In this document: positions 26,183 to 35,014 of the stretch, piece after piece | How positions within the stretch are numbered: the stretch's first letter is position 1 | How the letters are laid out: each line of letters opens with the position of its first letter | From: CAVQBC01 sp963848415 | Lineage (GTDB): Bacteria; Actinomycetota; Thermoleophilia; Solirubrobacterales; Solirubrobacteraceae | Length of the DNA stretch: 64,000 nt | Direction: 5' to 3' | Assembly: GCA_963848415.1 (NCBI GenBank) | Contig: CAWKDN010000002.1 | Location: 186,001 to 250,000 of the forward strand | Program-made: the position numbers and the translations under genes | Notes under the pieces: generated by a model | What the model was told of the DNA's origin: nothing | What the model saw: only the letters and a program-made list of their open reading frames with translations | The model's database searches: none

Positions 26183-27067
26183 ATGGCAGGCAAGAACGGC
26201 AAGAACAACGGCAAGGCGGCGAAGAAGGCGAAGGTCGCCTCCGACGATCAGAACACGCCGCCCAAGCTCAAGAAGAAGGAGTACAACAACCGGATGGCCG
26301 AGCTCCAGATCGAGCTCGTCCGGATGCAGTACTGGGTCAAGCAGCAGGGGCTGAAGGTCGTGCTGATCTTCGAGGGCCGCGACGCCGCCGGCAAGGGCGG
26401 CACGATCAAGCGGCTCACCGAGCCGCTGAACCCGCGCGGCGCGAGCGTCGTCGCGCTGCCGGCGCCGTCGGACCGCGAGCGCACCCAGTGGTACTTCCAG
26501 CGCTACGTCTCCCATCTGCCGGCCGCGGGCGAGATCGTGATCCTCGACCGCTCCTGGTACAACCGCGGCGGCGTCGAGCGCGTCATGGGCTTCGCCACCG
26601 ACGAGGAGTACCGCGACTGGCTGCGCTCGACCCCCGAGTTCGAGCGCATGCTCGTGCGCTCGGGCATCATCCTCCTGAAGTACTGGTTCTCGGTCTCCGA
26701 CGCCGAGCAGGAGGCCCGCTTCCAGGCGCGCGCGGCCGATCCGCTCAAGCGCTGGAAGCTCAGCCCGATGGACTTCAAGTCACGCGAGAAGTGGGTCGAC
26801 TTCTCCCGCGCCAAGGACGAGATGTTCTCCTACACGGACATCCCCGAGGCGCCCTGGTACACGGTCGAGGCCGACGACAAGAAGACCGCCCGGCTGAACT
26901 GCATCTCCCACGTGCTCGAGCGGATCCCCTACGAGGACGCGTTGCCGGGTCCGATCGAGCTGCCAGACCGCCCGGAGAACACGGAGAACTACCAGCGCCC
27001 GCCCAAGGACCAGCACGTCGTGATCTCCAACCGCTTCTGGGAGCGCGCGGAGATCGGCACCACCTGA
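26183..27067 (+). CDS. ppk2: polyphosphate kinase 2
   Basis: The 294-residue enzyme has Walker A GRDAAGKGGTIKRLTE (65-80), Walker B ILDRSWYNRGGVERVMG (120-136) and the lid region DPLKRWKLSPMDFKSREKW. It transfers phosphate between polyphosphate and (d)NDPs or NMPs, linking phosphate storage to energy supply. The Lys-rich N-terminus (about 1-32) is a linker. AGGGAGG lies 5 nt before the chosen ATG. It is divergent from the DUF3592 gene. Confidence 0.95.
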   Translation: MAGKNGKNNGKAAKKAKVASDDQNTPPKLKKKEYNNRMAELQIELVRMQYWVKQQGLKVVLIFEGRDAAGKGGTIKRLTEPLNPRGASVVALPAPSDRERTQWYFQRYVSHLPAAGEIVILDRSWYNRGGVERVMGFATDEEYRDWLRSTPEFERMLVRSGIILLKYWFSVSDAEQEARFQARAADPLKRWKLSPMDFKSREKWVDFSRAKDEMFSYTDIPEAPWYTVEADDKKTARLNCISHVLERIPYEDALPGPIELPDRPENTENYQRPPKDQHVVISNRFWERAEIGTT

Positions 27068-27117
27068 GCCGCCCGCCGGCCGGCCGTCGTGCTCGTGCGG
27101 CGGTCGCCTCGCTACGC

Positions 27118-27375
27118 CTACTGGCGATAGTCGCGCATGCTGCCCGTGCGCGGGATCAGCAGCCGCGAGAGCTTCCAGCCGCCCAGGAAGAGGCCCGCGT
27201 AGGCAAGGCCCACGCCGGCGAGCCCCTGCGCGATCGTCCCGGCGACGAACAGGGCGACCACGCCGACGGTCCAGTACACCGCGGGCCACGGGATCTCGGG
27301 CCACTCGCGGCGCTGCGGCTCCTCCTGGGGCGGAGGGTCCGGTGGCAGGTCGCGCGTGTCGATCAGGAGCGGCAC
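27118..27375 (-). CDS. small two-span membrane protein
   Basis: The 85-residue protein has a Pro/Glu-rich cytoplasmic head, DTRDLPPDPPPQEEPQRRE, and two adjacent helices, VYWTVGVVALFVAGTIAQGL and VGLAYAGLFLGGWKLSRLL. It starts at GTG. I recognise no family. It sits convergent with ppk2. Confidence 0.55.
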   Translation of the reverse strand: MPLLIDTRDLPPDPPPQEEPQRREWPEIPWPAVYWTVGVVALFVAGTIAQGLAGVGLAYAGLFLGGWKLSRLLIPRTGSMRDYRQ

Positions 27376-27458
27376 GGACCCGCTCCACGATACGCCTCGC
27401 CGGGACGCGCGTCACCCGACTGGGCGCGTCCGCGCGGGGGCGCCGACCCGCCGGCGCC

Positions 27459-27845
27459 TCAGAGCAGGGCGGCGACGATCACGGCCAGCGCCGCCAGCCA
27501 CGTCACGGCGATGACGCCCGCCACGATCGCGACGCCGGCGAGGATCCGGCGGACCGGGCCGACCCGGCGCACCGCGAGGATCGCCACGGACCGGCGCGAC
27601 GGCAGCAGATCGGCCACGGCGGCCAGCACCCATTGCAGGGGCCCGGGCAGGGCGGCCAGACGGGCGCGGCGGACGCGGGCCTCCCAGTTGGCGACCATGG
27701 TCCGCGCCTCGCGGCGCTGAGCACGGCGGCGGAGCGGCAGCGTGGCCAGGCGCCCGCGCCAGTAGGCCAGCGCCTCGCGGGCGTCCTCGAGCGGCGTGGC
27801 GAGCAGGGCGTCCTCCTCGGACGCGGATCGGCGCATGGTCGGCAT
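27459..27845 (-). CDS. hypothetical membrane-anchored helical protein
   Basis: The 128-residue protein starts MPTMRRSASEEDALLATPLE. An Arg/Ala-rich helical segment (AREALAYWRGRLATLPLRRR, VANWEARVRRARLAALPG) precedes a C-terminal helix, LAGVAIVAGVIAVTWLAALA. It looks tail-anchored. No family is recognised, and the start is uncertain between 27845 and 27836. It is divergent from the transglycosylase gene. Confidence 0.5.
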   Translation of the reverse strand: MPTMRRSASEEDALLATPLEDAREALAYWRGRLATLPLRRRAQRREARTMVANWEARVRRARLAALPGPLQWVLAAVADLLPSRRSVAILAVRRVGPVRRILAGVAIVAGVIAVTWLAALAVIVAALL

Positions 27846-27952
27846 GCCGAGAAGGCTAGCGGCGTCGCCAACGCGCGGTCGCCGGCTCGCGTCCGGCGTG
27901 CAAGCGCCCGCCCAGCGCGCCACCGCCCCGGTGCTAGCTTCGCCGCCCGCCT

Positions 27953-28978
27953 ATGCGACCCCACCGGATTTCCGCGCTCGCGGCTCTCGTGCTCGTGGCG
28001 TCGGCCGGGCTGGGGCTGTGGCTCACCCTGCCGGTCCCGAGCGGCGCGCAGCCCGGGCTCTCAGAGCTGCGCTCCCAGGCCGACCGCCAGCGCGGCCGCG
28101 AGCGCTCGCTCGAGTCGGGCGTCGCCCGCCTGTCCGCGCTGGTCCGCCGGGTCGAGTCCCAGCTCGCGATCGTCGAGCGCCGGCGCGCGCAGGTGCAGGC
28201 CGAGCTCGACTCAGACCAGGCCAAGCTCGACCGCCTCCAGAGTGAGCTGCGCGAGCAGCGCATCCGCCTCACCCGCCTGCGCGCCCGTCTCGCCGAGGCG
28301 CGAATGATCCTCTCCGGCCGGCTCGTCGCGCTCTACAAGGCCCCGCAGCCCGATCTCGTCTCGATCGTGCTCGAATCGCAGGGCTGGGGCGACCTCGTCG
28401 AGCGCACCGCCTTCCAGAAGCGCATCCGCCGCCAGGACAACCGCATCATCCTCACCGTTCGCCGCGCGCGGCGCGAGGCCGGGTCCGCCGTCAAGCGGCT
28501 CACGCGCGACGAGGCCCGTCAGCAGCGCGTGACCGAGGCGGTCCAGGCCCGTCGCGACGCCGTCGCGAGCATCTCGCAGGCGATCGCCGGCCGGCGCGCC
28601 GTGCTGGTCGAGGCGCGGGCGGCGCGCTCGGCGGCGCTGAGCTCCGCCCGCGCCGATCGCCAGGACATCGAGCAGCGCATCACGAAGCTCGAGGACGAGC
28701 AGGTGCGCTTCACCAGCTCGCGCGGGCCCGGCGGGCCGTGGGCGATCCCGTGGCCGATCGTCCAGTGCGAGTCCGGCGGGCAGAACTTCCCGCCCAACTG
28801 GGCCGGCGCGTCGGGCTTCTACCAGATCATCCCGGCCACCTGGAAGGGCTTCGGCGGTAGCGGGCCGGCCGCCTACCTGGCCTCCAAGGCCGAGCAGGAC
28901 CGCGTCGCCACGCGCATCTGGAACGGTGGGGCCGGCGCGCGCAACTGGGACTGCTTCGCGATCGTCAACGGGCGCTAG
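27953..28978 (+). CDS. secreted coiled-coil protein with C-terminal transglycosylase-like domain
   Basis: The 341-residue protein has a signal peptide (about 1-32, ALAALVLVASAGLGLWLTLP). A long coiled coil (about 35-245) resembles the RipA/CwlO-type N-terminal regulatory domain, including ILSGRLVALYKAPQPDLVSI. A C-terminal resuscitation-factor or lysozyme-like domain follows (about 255-341): WPIVQCESGGQNFPPNWAGA, SGFYQIIPATWKGFGG and AARIWNG-type repeats ending GARNWDC. Glu in QCESGG is the likely catalytic acid. It probably cleaves peptidoglycan glycan strands. The last 14 nt overlap the convergent GroES-like gene. Confidence 0.85.
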   Translation: MRPHRISALAALVLVASAGLGLWLTLPVPSGAQPGLSELRSQADRQRGRERSLESGVARLSALVRRVESQLAIVERRRAQVQAELDSDQAKLDRLQSELREQRIRLTRLRARLAEARMILSGRLVALYKAPQPDLVSIVLESQGWGDLVERTAFQKRIRRQDNRIILTVRRARREAGSAVKRLTRDEARQQRVTEAVQARRDAVASISQAIAGRRAVLVEARAARSAALSSARADRQDIEQRITKLEDEQVRFTSSRGPGGPWAIPWPIVQCESGGQNFPPNWAGASGFYQIIPATWKGFGGSGPAAYLASKAEQDRVATRIWNGGAGARNWDCFAIVNGR

Positions 28979-29351
28979 CGCCGGTCCGCCCGCAGACCGG
29001 GCAGGCGTCGCCGGGCGCGAGCACGCGGTCGACGCAGGACGGGCAGCTCTCGACGCTCTCGAGCACGCCGAGCACCTCGCCCACGCGGCAGACGAGCAGG
29101 CGCTCCTCCTCGACGTCGATCCACGCTCCCGCCTGCGCGGGGAAGACGACGTGGTCGCCAGGGCGCACCGGCATGTGCACGCCGGCCGACTCCCACCAGT
29201 CGATCCCGGGGCCGACCGCGAGCACGATTCCGTGCTGGGGCGGCGGCTCGTGCGAGCCCTGGGGCACGAGCAGGCCCGACTGGCGGATCCGGTCGGGCTC
29301 GAGCTCCTTGATCACGACGCGGTCGAAGAGCGGACGCAGGTGCTGGCGCAT
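28965..29351 (-). CDS. GroES-like (Cpn10) protein with C-terminal zinc ribbon
   Basis: The 128-residue protein starts MRQHLRPLFDRVVIKELEPD, then SGLLVPQGSHEPPPQHGIVL and HMPVRPGDHVVFPAQAGAWI, giving the Cpn10 beta barrel with its mobile-loop region. It continues into VESCPSCVDRVLAPGDACPVC, a C-x2-C ... C-x2-C zinc ribbon absent from ordinary GroES (about 95 residues). No groEL lies next to it. It may be a specialised co-chaperonin or metal-binding adaptor; this is inferred. The start is supported by GGAG 7 nt upstream. Confidence 0.82.
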   Translation of the reverse strand: MRQHLRPLFDRVVIKELEPDRIRQSGLLVPQGSHEPPPQHGIVLAVGPGIDWWESAGVHMPVRPGDHVVFPAQAGAWIDVEEERLLVCRVGEVLGVLESVESCPSCVDRVLAPGDACPVCGRTGASAR

Positions 29352-29419
29352 GGCGCGCTCCACGATACGACCCCGGCAACCCGTCCCGCGACGCCCGGCG
29401 CGGCGGTAGGGTGGCCGCC

Positions 29420-29929
29420 ATGGACCCGGCCGAGGACGAGGACGTCATCTTCACCGGGCACCCGTCGTGGCGCGGCGTCCTGAGCTTCTACGTCGCGGCG
29501 GCCGGCGTCGCGCTCCTGCTGGGGGCGATCGCCGCCGGGATCACGGCGCTGCTGGGCACCCTGAGCTGGGTCATCGTCGTGCTGGTCGTGGCCGTGGTGC
29601 TGGGGCTCGCGATGCTGGCCGGCTTCGTCATGCGCCAGACCACGACCTACACCATCACCGACCAGCGCCTCTCGATCCGCCGCGGGCTGCTGGCCAAGAA
29701 GGTCCAGCAGACGCACGTCGAGCGCGTCCAGAACGTCAACACCGAGCAGGGCCCGCTCGACCGCGTGCTCAACGTCGGCAAGGTCGACTTCGACACCGCG
29801 GGCAACGACGACTCGGAGTTCGCCTTCGTGGGCATCGCCGACCCCGCGGCGATCGTCCAGGCCGTCGACGAGGCCCAGGGCGAGGCGCGCCGGCGCCGCT
29901 CGGCGCAGGACGCCGTCGGCGGGCTGTAG
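29420..29929 (+). CDS. bacterial PH-domain (bPH2) membrane protein
   Basis: The 169-residue protein has DEDVIFTGHPSWRGVLSFYV, two helices (VAAAGVALLLGAIAAGITAL, VIVVLVVAVVLGLAMLAGF) and a PH-like domain with TTTYTITDQRLSIRRGLLAK, VQQTHVERVQNVNTEQGPLD and VGKVDFDTAGNDDSEFAF. This is the standard layout of YdbT/DUF304 proteins, thought to have envelope-stress roles. The ATG at 29420 follows AGGGTGG; a GTG at 29411 is possible. Confidence 0.88.
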   Translation: MDPAEDEDVIFTGHPSWRGVLSFYVAAAGVALLLGAIAAGITALLGTLSWVIVVLVVAVVLGLAMLAGFVMRQTTTYTITDQRLSIRRGLLAKKVQQTHVERVQNVNTEQGPLDRVLNVGKVDFDTAGNDDSEFAFVGIADPAAIVQAVDEAQGEARRRRSAQDAVGGL

Positions 29930-29932
29930 CCC

Positions 29933-30139
29933 TCAGCTGTCGCGGGCCTCACCGACGAGCGTGGCGATGGTGCGCACGACGTAGATCACCGCGAGCACGA
30001 AGAAGACCCCGCCGATCAGCGCCCGCACCTGGTCGTCGGAGAGCGGCGTCCTGGAGGACACCGGCTCGGCCGCGACGTCGCCGACCTTCGTCCGCCAGCC
30101 CTTCAGCCCCGCCTGCCCCATCTGATTGATGTCTGCCAT
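29933..30139 (-). CDS. small single-span membrane protein
   Basis: The 68-residue protein, MADINQMGQAGLKGWRTKVG, has one C-terminal helix (RALIGGVFFVLAVIYVVRTI). It is convergent with the PH-domain gene with a 3-nt gap. No family is recognised. Actinobacterial chromosomes carry many such tail-anchored small proteins. Confidence 0.6.
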   Translation of the reverse strand: MADINQMGQAGLKGWRTKVGDVAAEPVSSRTPLSDDQVRALIGGVFFVLAVIYVVRTIATLVGEARDS

Positions 30140-30187
30140 GCCCGGACGCTTCCCGCGCGCGGCGGCGGCGAAACGAGGGTGATGCGG

Positions 30188-30215
30188 CCGGGCGGGCCGT
30201 TGAAGGCCCGCCCGG
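30188..30215. terminator. GC-rich hairpin in 284-bp gap
   Basis: CCGGGCGGGCC and GGCCCGCCCGG form a perfect 11-bp stem around GTTGAA. It lies between the start of the 30139 gene and the stop of the 30810 gene, both on the minus strand, so it may end transcription from the 30810 gene. No T-run follows. The rest of the gap (30140-30423) shows no supported coding sequence. Confidence 0.5.
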
Positions 30216-30423
30216 TCCCGCCCGGTCATGGATCACCGCTGTTACTACAGAGTCCCAGGACTTGTGTCGGTTGCCTGGGTGGCTCGACACTCCCGGCCAC
30301 CGGGACTGGCCGCCGGTCCGAAGGCCGGCGCGGGGCCCGGCTCGGCGCCGCGAAGGGCGCCCTGGCCGAGTGGGCGATCCGCCGGACGAGGGAGGGTAGC
30401 GAGCGACCGGCGCCGTTCGCCTG

Positions 30424-30810
30424 CTACTCGGGCGGCAGGTCCTCGCCGCCCATCCGGTCGAGCAGCTCGAGCGCCGCGGCCTGCGCCGGGGTCGCGGCGA
30501 CCTCATCCTCGCCGACCTCCTCGAGCTCGGGATGGAAGCTCACGTGCACGGTCACCTCCGACTCGCCCGCGTCCTCGAAGACGATCACCGCGCGACCGGG
30601 GCCGACGTGCCCCTCGGTCGCGGGCTCGCTGCCGACCGCGCCGCGGGCCGCCACCAGCACGGCGATGGCCAGCTCGCGCCAGGTGGCGATGGCGTCGGCC
30701 TGCTCCTCGGGCGTCATGGCCTCGAGGTGATGGCGGTTGCGATCCGCGAGCGCGGCGACGGCGGCGTCCAGCGGGCCTTCGCCGAGGAAGTCGTCCGGGG
30801 GGCTCGACAC
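30424..30810 (-). CDS. hypothetical acidic protein
   Basis: The 128-residue acidic protein starts at GTG (MSSPPDDFLGEGPLDAAVAA). A helical N-terminal half (ALADRNRHHLEAMTPEEQAD) is followed by a predicted beta pair, RAVIVFEDAGESEVTVHVSF, and a helical tail (AQAAALELLDRMGGEDLPPE). It contains no signal, membrane segment or known motif. It is divergent from the MreB-like gene with a 24-nt gap. Confidence 0.6.
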   Translation of the reverse strand: MSSPPDDFLGEGPLDAAVAALADRNRHHLEAMTPEEQADAIATWRELAIAVLVAARGAVGSEPATEGHVGPGRAVIVFEDAGESEVTVHVSFHPELEEVGEDEVAATPAQAAALELLDRMGGEDLPPE

Positions 30811-30834
30811 GGGGCGGGAGTCTAGGCTGACCCC

Positions 30835-31884
30835 GTGGGACAGCGCGACCTCGCCGTCGACCTCGGCACAGCCAACACCCTCGTCTACGAGCGCGGGAGC
30901 GGGATCGTCGTCTCAGAGCCGTCCGTCGTGGCGGTCGACGCCGACCGCGGCGACGTCTACGCGGTCGGCTCGGAGGCGCATCGGATGATCGGCCGCACGC
31001 CGGCGAACATCTCCGCCACCCGGCCGCTGCGCCACGGCGTCATCGCCGACTTCGAGGTCACCGAGCAGATGCTGCGCTACTTCCTGCGCAAGGCCCAGCG
31101 CAGCCGCTGGTCGCGCCCGCGGGTGGTCATGTGCGTGCCCTCGGGGGTCACGGACGTCGAGACGCGGGCGGTCGAGGAGGCCTGCCTGTCGGCCGGCGCA
31201 CGGCAGGTGGCGCTGATCGAGGAGCCGATCGCGGCGGCGATCGGCGCCGGGCTGGACATCGCCGAGCCGACCGGGCACATGGTCGTCGACGTCGGCGGCG
31301 GCACGAGCGAGGTCGCGGTCCTCTCGCTCGGCGAGATCGTGGTGGAGACCTCGCTCCGGCTCGGGGGCTACGACCTCGACGAGGCGATCATGGCCCACGT
31401 GCGCCGGGAGTACGGCCTGGCGGTCGGCCAGCCGACGGCGGAGGAGATCAAGCTCGCGGTCGGCGCCGCCGCACAGCTCGTGCCCGAGCTCGAGTACGAG
31501 CTGCGCGGTCGCGAGGTCGTCAGCGGCCTGCCGCGCTCGCTGGTCCTCTCAAGCGAGGAGGTGCGCGCCGCGCTGGCCGAGCCGGTCCAGACGATCATCG
31601 GGGCGGTCCGCGACACGCTGGACCGCACGCCGCCCGAGCTCAGCTCGGACATCCTGACCTCGGGCATCCTGCTGGCGGGCGGCGGCGCGCTGCTGCACGG
31701 GCTGGCCGCGCGCCTGCACGAGGAGACGCGCATGCCCACCCAGGTCGCCGCCTCCGCGCTGACCTGCGTCGCCGAGGGCGCCGGCCAGGCGCTCGAGGAG
31801 TTCGACGTGATCGCCCGCCGCCACGCGCTGCGGCGCAACGGCGGCTCGCGCGCGCGGCGCTCGCCGCGCCTGCACCTGGGCTGA
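30835..31884 (+). CDS. mreB: MreB/Mbl-like actin homolog
   Basis: The 349-residue protein has the actin-fold nucleotide motifs: LAVDLGTANTLVYERG (phosphate 1), MVVDVGGGTSEVAVLSLGEI (phosphate 2) and GILLAGGGALLHGLAARL (adenosine). LIEEPIAAAIGAGLDI is the connect motif. MreB filaments organise peptidoglycan synthesis. There is no mreC/mreD, pbp2 or rodA beside it, so this is probably a stand-alone paralog with an Arg-rich tail. It starts at GTG. It is convergent with the DUF3817 gene. Confidence 0.93.
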   Translation: MGQRDLAVDLGTANTLVYERGSGIVVSEPSVVAVDADRGDVYAVGSEAHRMIGRTPANISATRPLRHGVIADFEVTEQMLRYFLRKAQRSRWSRPRVVMCVPSGVTDVETRAVEEACLSAGARQVALIEEPIAAAIGAGLDIAEPTGHMVVDVGGGTSEVAVLSLGEIVVETSLRLGGYDLDEAIMAHVRREYGLAVGQPTAEEIKLAVGAAAQLVPELEYELRGREVVSGLPRSLVLSSEEVRAALAEPVQTIIGAVRDTLDRTPPELSSDILTSGILLAGGGALLHGLAARLHEETRMPTQVAASALTCVAEGAGQALEEFDVIARRHALRRNGGSRARRSPRLHLG

Positions 31885-31887
31885 GGC

Positions 31888-32220
31888 TCAGCCGGCCGGC
31901 GCGTCCTCGCGCAGTCGCCGGCGGATCCGCACGTCGCCGAACAGCGAGCCGGGCGGCCCGGCCGTGACGACGACGATCGCCGGGAACCACCAGCCCCACA
32001 GGCCCTGGCCGACGCCGGTGACCACGAGCACGATCAGGAGCACGAAGCCGAAGCCGTGCAGCGGCCCGAGCACGTCGACCACGCTCTCCTGGTGGGTGAG
32101 GGCCGCGACGACGAGCGGGATCAGCAGCAGGGCGTCGATCAGCGCCACCCAGCGCACGCGGGTCAGGTGGCGCAGGACGCGATCGCGGTCGGGCGGCGAG
32201 GGGAGCGGGGGAGCGGACAC
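31888..32220 (-). CDS. DUF3817 membrane protein
   Basis: The 110-residue protein has three helices: VRWVALIDALLLIPLVVAAL, LGPLHGFGFVLLIVLVVTGV and WWFPAIVVVTAGPPGSLFGD. The first carries the usual RW-x-ALIDALLL pattern, and GPLHGFGF is a DUF3817 hallmark. The function is unknown. It starts at GTG and lies downstream of the UbiB-like gene on the same strand. Confidence 0.85.
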   Translation of the reverse strand: MSAPPLPSPPDRDRVLRHLTRVRWVALIDALLLIPLVVAALTHQESVVDVLGPLHGFGFVLLIVLVVTGVGQGLWGWWFPAIVVVTAGPPGSLFGDVRIRRRLREDAPAG

Positions 32221-32227
32221 GACGCCG

Positions 32228-33355
32228 TCAGGGTAGATCGAGCGCCGCGCGCGCCAGCGCCGGCCAGTCGGCCTCGACCCCGAGGCCCGCGAGCGTCAGC
32301 GCCAGCGTGCCGAGCATCCGCAGCGGCCACAGGTCGCCCGGCGCCACCCGCTGCGGATGCAGGCCGGCGGCGCCGCCGGCCAGCTCGCGCAGGAGCACCG
32401 CGTCGAGCGTGACCGGGCCGCCGAGCACGGGGGAGAGGCGATCGAGCGCGCGGACGGCGTCGATCTCCCAGCCGAGCTCCTCCGCGGCCTGCGAGAGCGC
32501 GGCCGCGTCGCCCGACTCGGCGGCCGCCAGCGCCCGGGCGCCGGCGCGGAAGCGCTCCCGGCCCACCCGGCGCGAGGCGCCGAAGTCGACGATCGCGAGG
32601 CGGCCGTCGGCGAGCAGCAGCGCGTTGTCGGGATGTGGGTCGGCGTGCACCGTCCCGACGGTCGCGGCGACCCCGAGGTGGAAGCGCAGCAGCGCGCCGG
32701 CGGCCGCGGCTCGCTCGCCCGGCTCGCTCAGCTCCCGCAGCCGCCGGCCCTCCACCCAGTCGGACACCAGCACCGCCTCGGCGCTCAGCTCGGTGTCGAC
32801 CGCCGGCACGTGCAGCGCCGGCTCGCGGCGCACCGCGCGGGCGAAGCTGCGCTGCGTGTCCGCCTCGTAGGCGAGGTCGAGCTCGTCGAGCAGGCGCTCG
32901 CGCAGCTCGGCGGCGAAGGCGGTGGGGTCGAGCCCGGGCAGCGCCGGGGCGGCGAGCAGGGCCGCGGTGTCCAGCAGTCCCAGCTCGGAGCGCACCGCGT
33001 CGGCGAGCCCCGGGCGCAGCACCTTGACCGCCACGTCGGCTCCGTCGCGGGTGCGGCCGCGGTGGACCTGCGACGAAGGCGTGCTCGCGTGCGCGACGGG
33101 GTCGAGGTCGGCCAGGACCCGTGCGGGCGGCGTGCCCCACGCCTTGCTCAGCGCCCGCTCGAGCTCGGTGGCCGAGAGCGGCGAGCGCTCGCGCTGCCGC
33201 GCCCGCGCCTCCTGCAGCCACGGCTCGAGCTCGTCGCGAGCGCCGGCCGGCAGGACGACGGGGTCCAGCAACCCCGCGAGGTGCTCGAGCGCGAGCTGGG
33301 CCAGCGTGCCGCCTCGGAGCAGCTCCGCGGCGCGGCGGAGCGCGTCGGATGGCAC
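32228..33355 (-). CDS. ABC1/UbiB-family atypical kinase
   Basis: The protein of about 375 residues has the UbiB-family KxGQ-like region replaced by LERALSKAWGTPP. VHRGRTRDGADVAVKVLRPG supplies the ATP-site Lys, and LRERLLDELDLAYEADTQRS the conserved Glu/Asp helix. The catalytic loop is GTVHADPHPDNALLLADGRL, and IVDFGASRRVGRERF is the DFG-like motif. It lacks the C-terminal membrane helices of ubiquinone-biosynthesis UbiB. It may act in lipid or quinone metabolism. I chose GTG 33355; an open frame to 33454 would overlap the divergent phosphatase start. Confidence 0.85.
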   Translation of the reverse strand: MPSDALRRAAELLRGGTLAQLALEHLAGLLDPVVLPAGARDELEPWLQEARARQRERSPLSATELERALSKAWGTPPARVLADLDPVAHASTPSSQVHRGRTRDGADVAVKVLRPGLADAVRSELGLLDTAALLAAPALPGLDPTAFAAELRERLLDELDLAYEADTQRSFARAVRREPALHVPAVDTELSAEAVLVSDWVEGRRLRELSEPGERAAAAGALLRFHLGVAATVGTVHADPHPDNALLLADGRLAIVDFGASRRVGRERFRAGARALAAAESGDAAALSQAAEELGWEIDAVRALDRLSPVLGGPVTLDAVLLRELAGGAAGLHPQRVAPGDLWPLRMLGTLALTLAGLGVEADWPALARAALDLP

Positions 33356-33452
33356 GCCGCCGACCTTAGCGCCGGCCCGGCGCGGGCCATTCACATCTCC
33401 TTCACGTTCCGGTACCTTCGTTGGGTCCGGGTCGTACGGCGAGGGGGGACTC

Positions 33453-34973
33453 ATGACGGTGATGGATCGGCGCGATTTCCTGCGGCGGGGGGCGACGGCG
33501 GCCGGAGGCGGGGTGCTGAGCGCGATCGCGCTCGAGCGGATGGGAGCGCGCGCGGCCCACGCCGCCGGCGGGCGCTCCGTGAAGGCGCGCGCCGCCGTGC
33601 CGGGCGAGGGCTACGGCCCGCTCGCCCCAGTCAAGGATCAGCGTGGTCTCGAGATCCTTGCGCTGCCCGCCGGCTTCAGCTACGTGACCTTCGGCCACAT
33701 CGGCTCGATCATGAGCGACGGCAACCCGACGCCGCTCGCGCTCGACGGCATGTCGGCCTTCGCCGGCCCGCGCGGCCGCGTCCGGCTCGTGCGTAACCAC
33801 GAGGACCGCAATCCGCCCGGCGCGGGCAGCGTGCCCGGGGACTCCCGGCGGATGTACGACCGGACCGCCGGTGGCGGCACGACCACGCTCGACTTCGACC
33901 TGCGCTCGCGGACGCTCGTCCGCGACTACGTGAGCCTGTCGGGCACCATCGTCAACTGCGCCGGCGGGCGCGGGCTGCGCGAGCGGACGTGGATCACCGG
34001 GGAGGAGAGCGTCGGCGGCCCCAACCACACCGATCCGCTGCAGCGCTTCTCGCGCCGCCACGGCTACTGCTTCGAGGTGCCGCTCGACCGCGGCCCCGGT
34101 GAGTCGCACCGCTCCGATCCCATCCCCGAGATGGGCCGCTTCAGCCACGAGGCCGTCGCCGTCGACCAGCGCACCGGCATCGTCTACGAGACGGAGGACC
34201 CCGGGACCGGCCTCGGCGCCGGCTTCTATCGCTACCTGCCGGACAACCCGCGCCGGCTGCGCGACGGCGGGCGCCTGCAGATGCTCGGCATCCGCCGCCG
34301 GCCGCAGCTCGACCTGCGCAAGGGCCAGAGGGTGGGCGACACGCTGGCCGTCACCTGGGTCGACATCCCGAACCCCGACCCGGACTACACCGCCATCAAC
34401 TACGCGGGCAGCGTCTTCGCCCAGGGCTACGGGGCGGGCGGGGCCAAGTTCAACCGGCTGGAGGGCTGCTGGTACGACGAGGGCTCGGTGTTCTTCGTGT
34501 CCACCAGCGGCGGTGACGCCGAGAACGGCGACGTCAACGCCGACGGCTACCGCGAGGGCTTCGGGCAGGTGTGGGAGTACCGGCCGAGCAGCCGCAACGA
34601 CGGGCTGCTGACGCTGTGGTTCGAGTCGCCGAGCGGCGCCGTCCTGGATTCCCCCGACAACCTGACGGTGACGCCGCGTGGCGGGTTGGTGCTGTGCGAG
34701 GACGACGCGAGCGATGCCCCTGACCCACCCAACCCGCTCGCACCCGGGATCGCCAACGTGAACCGCCTCATCGGTCTGACCCCGGACGGCGACGCGTTCG
34801 AGTTCGCGGTCAACCGCCTCAGCGACTCCGAGCTGGCGGGCGTCTGCTTCAGCCCGGACGGCACGACGATGTTCTTCAACGTCTTCGGCGTCGCGGAGGG
34901 GACGGTCGAGAGGAACAAGGACAAGGGGATGACCGTGGCGGTCACGGGTCCGTGGGCGGCAGGGCCGCTGTAG
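33453..34973 (+). CDS. PhoX-like (DUF839) Tat-exported phosphatase family protein
   Basis: The 506-residue protein has the Tat signal MDRRDFLRRGATAAGGGVLS. The PhoX/DUF839 beta-propeller follows: FSYVTFGHIGSIMSDGNPTP, VRLVRNHEDRNPPG, TWITGEESVGGPNHTDP, GRFSHEAVAVDQRTGIVYET and LAGVCFSPDGTTMFFNVFG. EDPGTGLGAGFYRYLPDNPR is also typical. PhoX enzymes are Ca/Fe-dependent alkaline phosphatases acting outside the cell; this branch may have another substrate. GAGGGGGG lies just before the ATG. Confidence 0.9.
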   Translation: MTVMDRRDFLRRGATAAGGGVLSAIALERMGARAAHAAGGRSVKARAAVPGEGYGPLAPVKDQRGLEILALPAGFSYVTFGHIGSIMSDGNPTPLALDGMSAFAGPRGRVRLVRNHEDRNPPGAGSVPGDSRRMYDRTAGGGTTTLDFDLRSRTLVRDYVSLSGTIVNCAGGRGLRERTWITGEESVGGPNHTDPLQRFSRRHGYCFEVPLDRGPGESHRSDPIPEMGRFSHEAVAVDQRTGIVYETEDPGTGLGAGFYRYLPDNPRRLRDGGRLQMLGIRRRPQLDLRKGQRVGDTLAVTWVDIPNPDPDYTAINYAGSVFAQGYGAGGAKFNRLEGCWYDEGSVFFVSTSGGDAENGDVNADGYREGFGQVWEYRPSSRNDGLLTLWFESPSGAVLDSPDNLTVTPRGGLVLCEDDASDAPDPPNPLAPGIANVNRLIGLTPDGDAFEFAVNRLSDSELAGVCFSPDGTTMFFNVFGVAEGTVERNKDKGMTVAVTGPWAAGPL

Positions 34974-35014
34974 ACGCACGGGGGTAAAGATGGCGCCGGC
35001 GGGGCGCGCCGGCG

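Noticed and set aside
28970..28981. Palindrome GGCGCTAGCGCC as an operator
   Set aside because: It sits at overlapping convergent gene ends where no promoter is expected; it is probably a by-product of stop-codon context or a weak terminator.
30235..30290. Promoter near ACAAGTCCTGGGACTC for the 30139 gene
   Set aside because: No recognisable -35/-10 spacing; the evidence is too thin to annotate.
33356..33454. Upstream start of the UbiB-like gene at 33454
   Set aside because: It would overlap the divergent PhoX-like start codon and its ribosome site; the added residues are not family-like.
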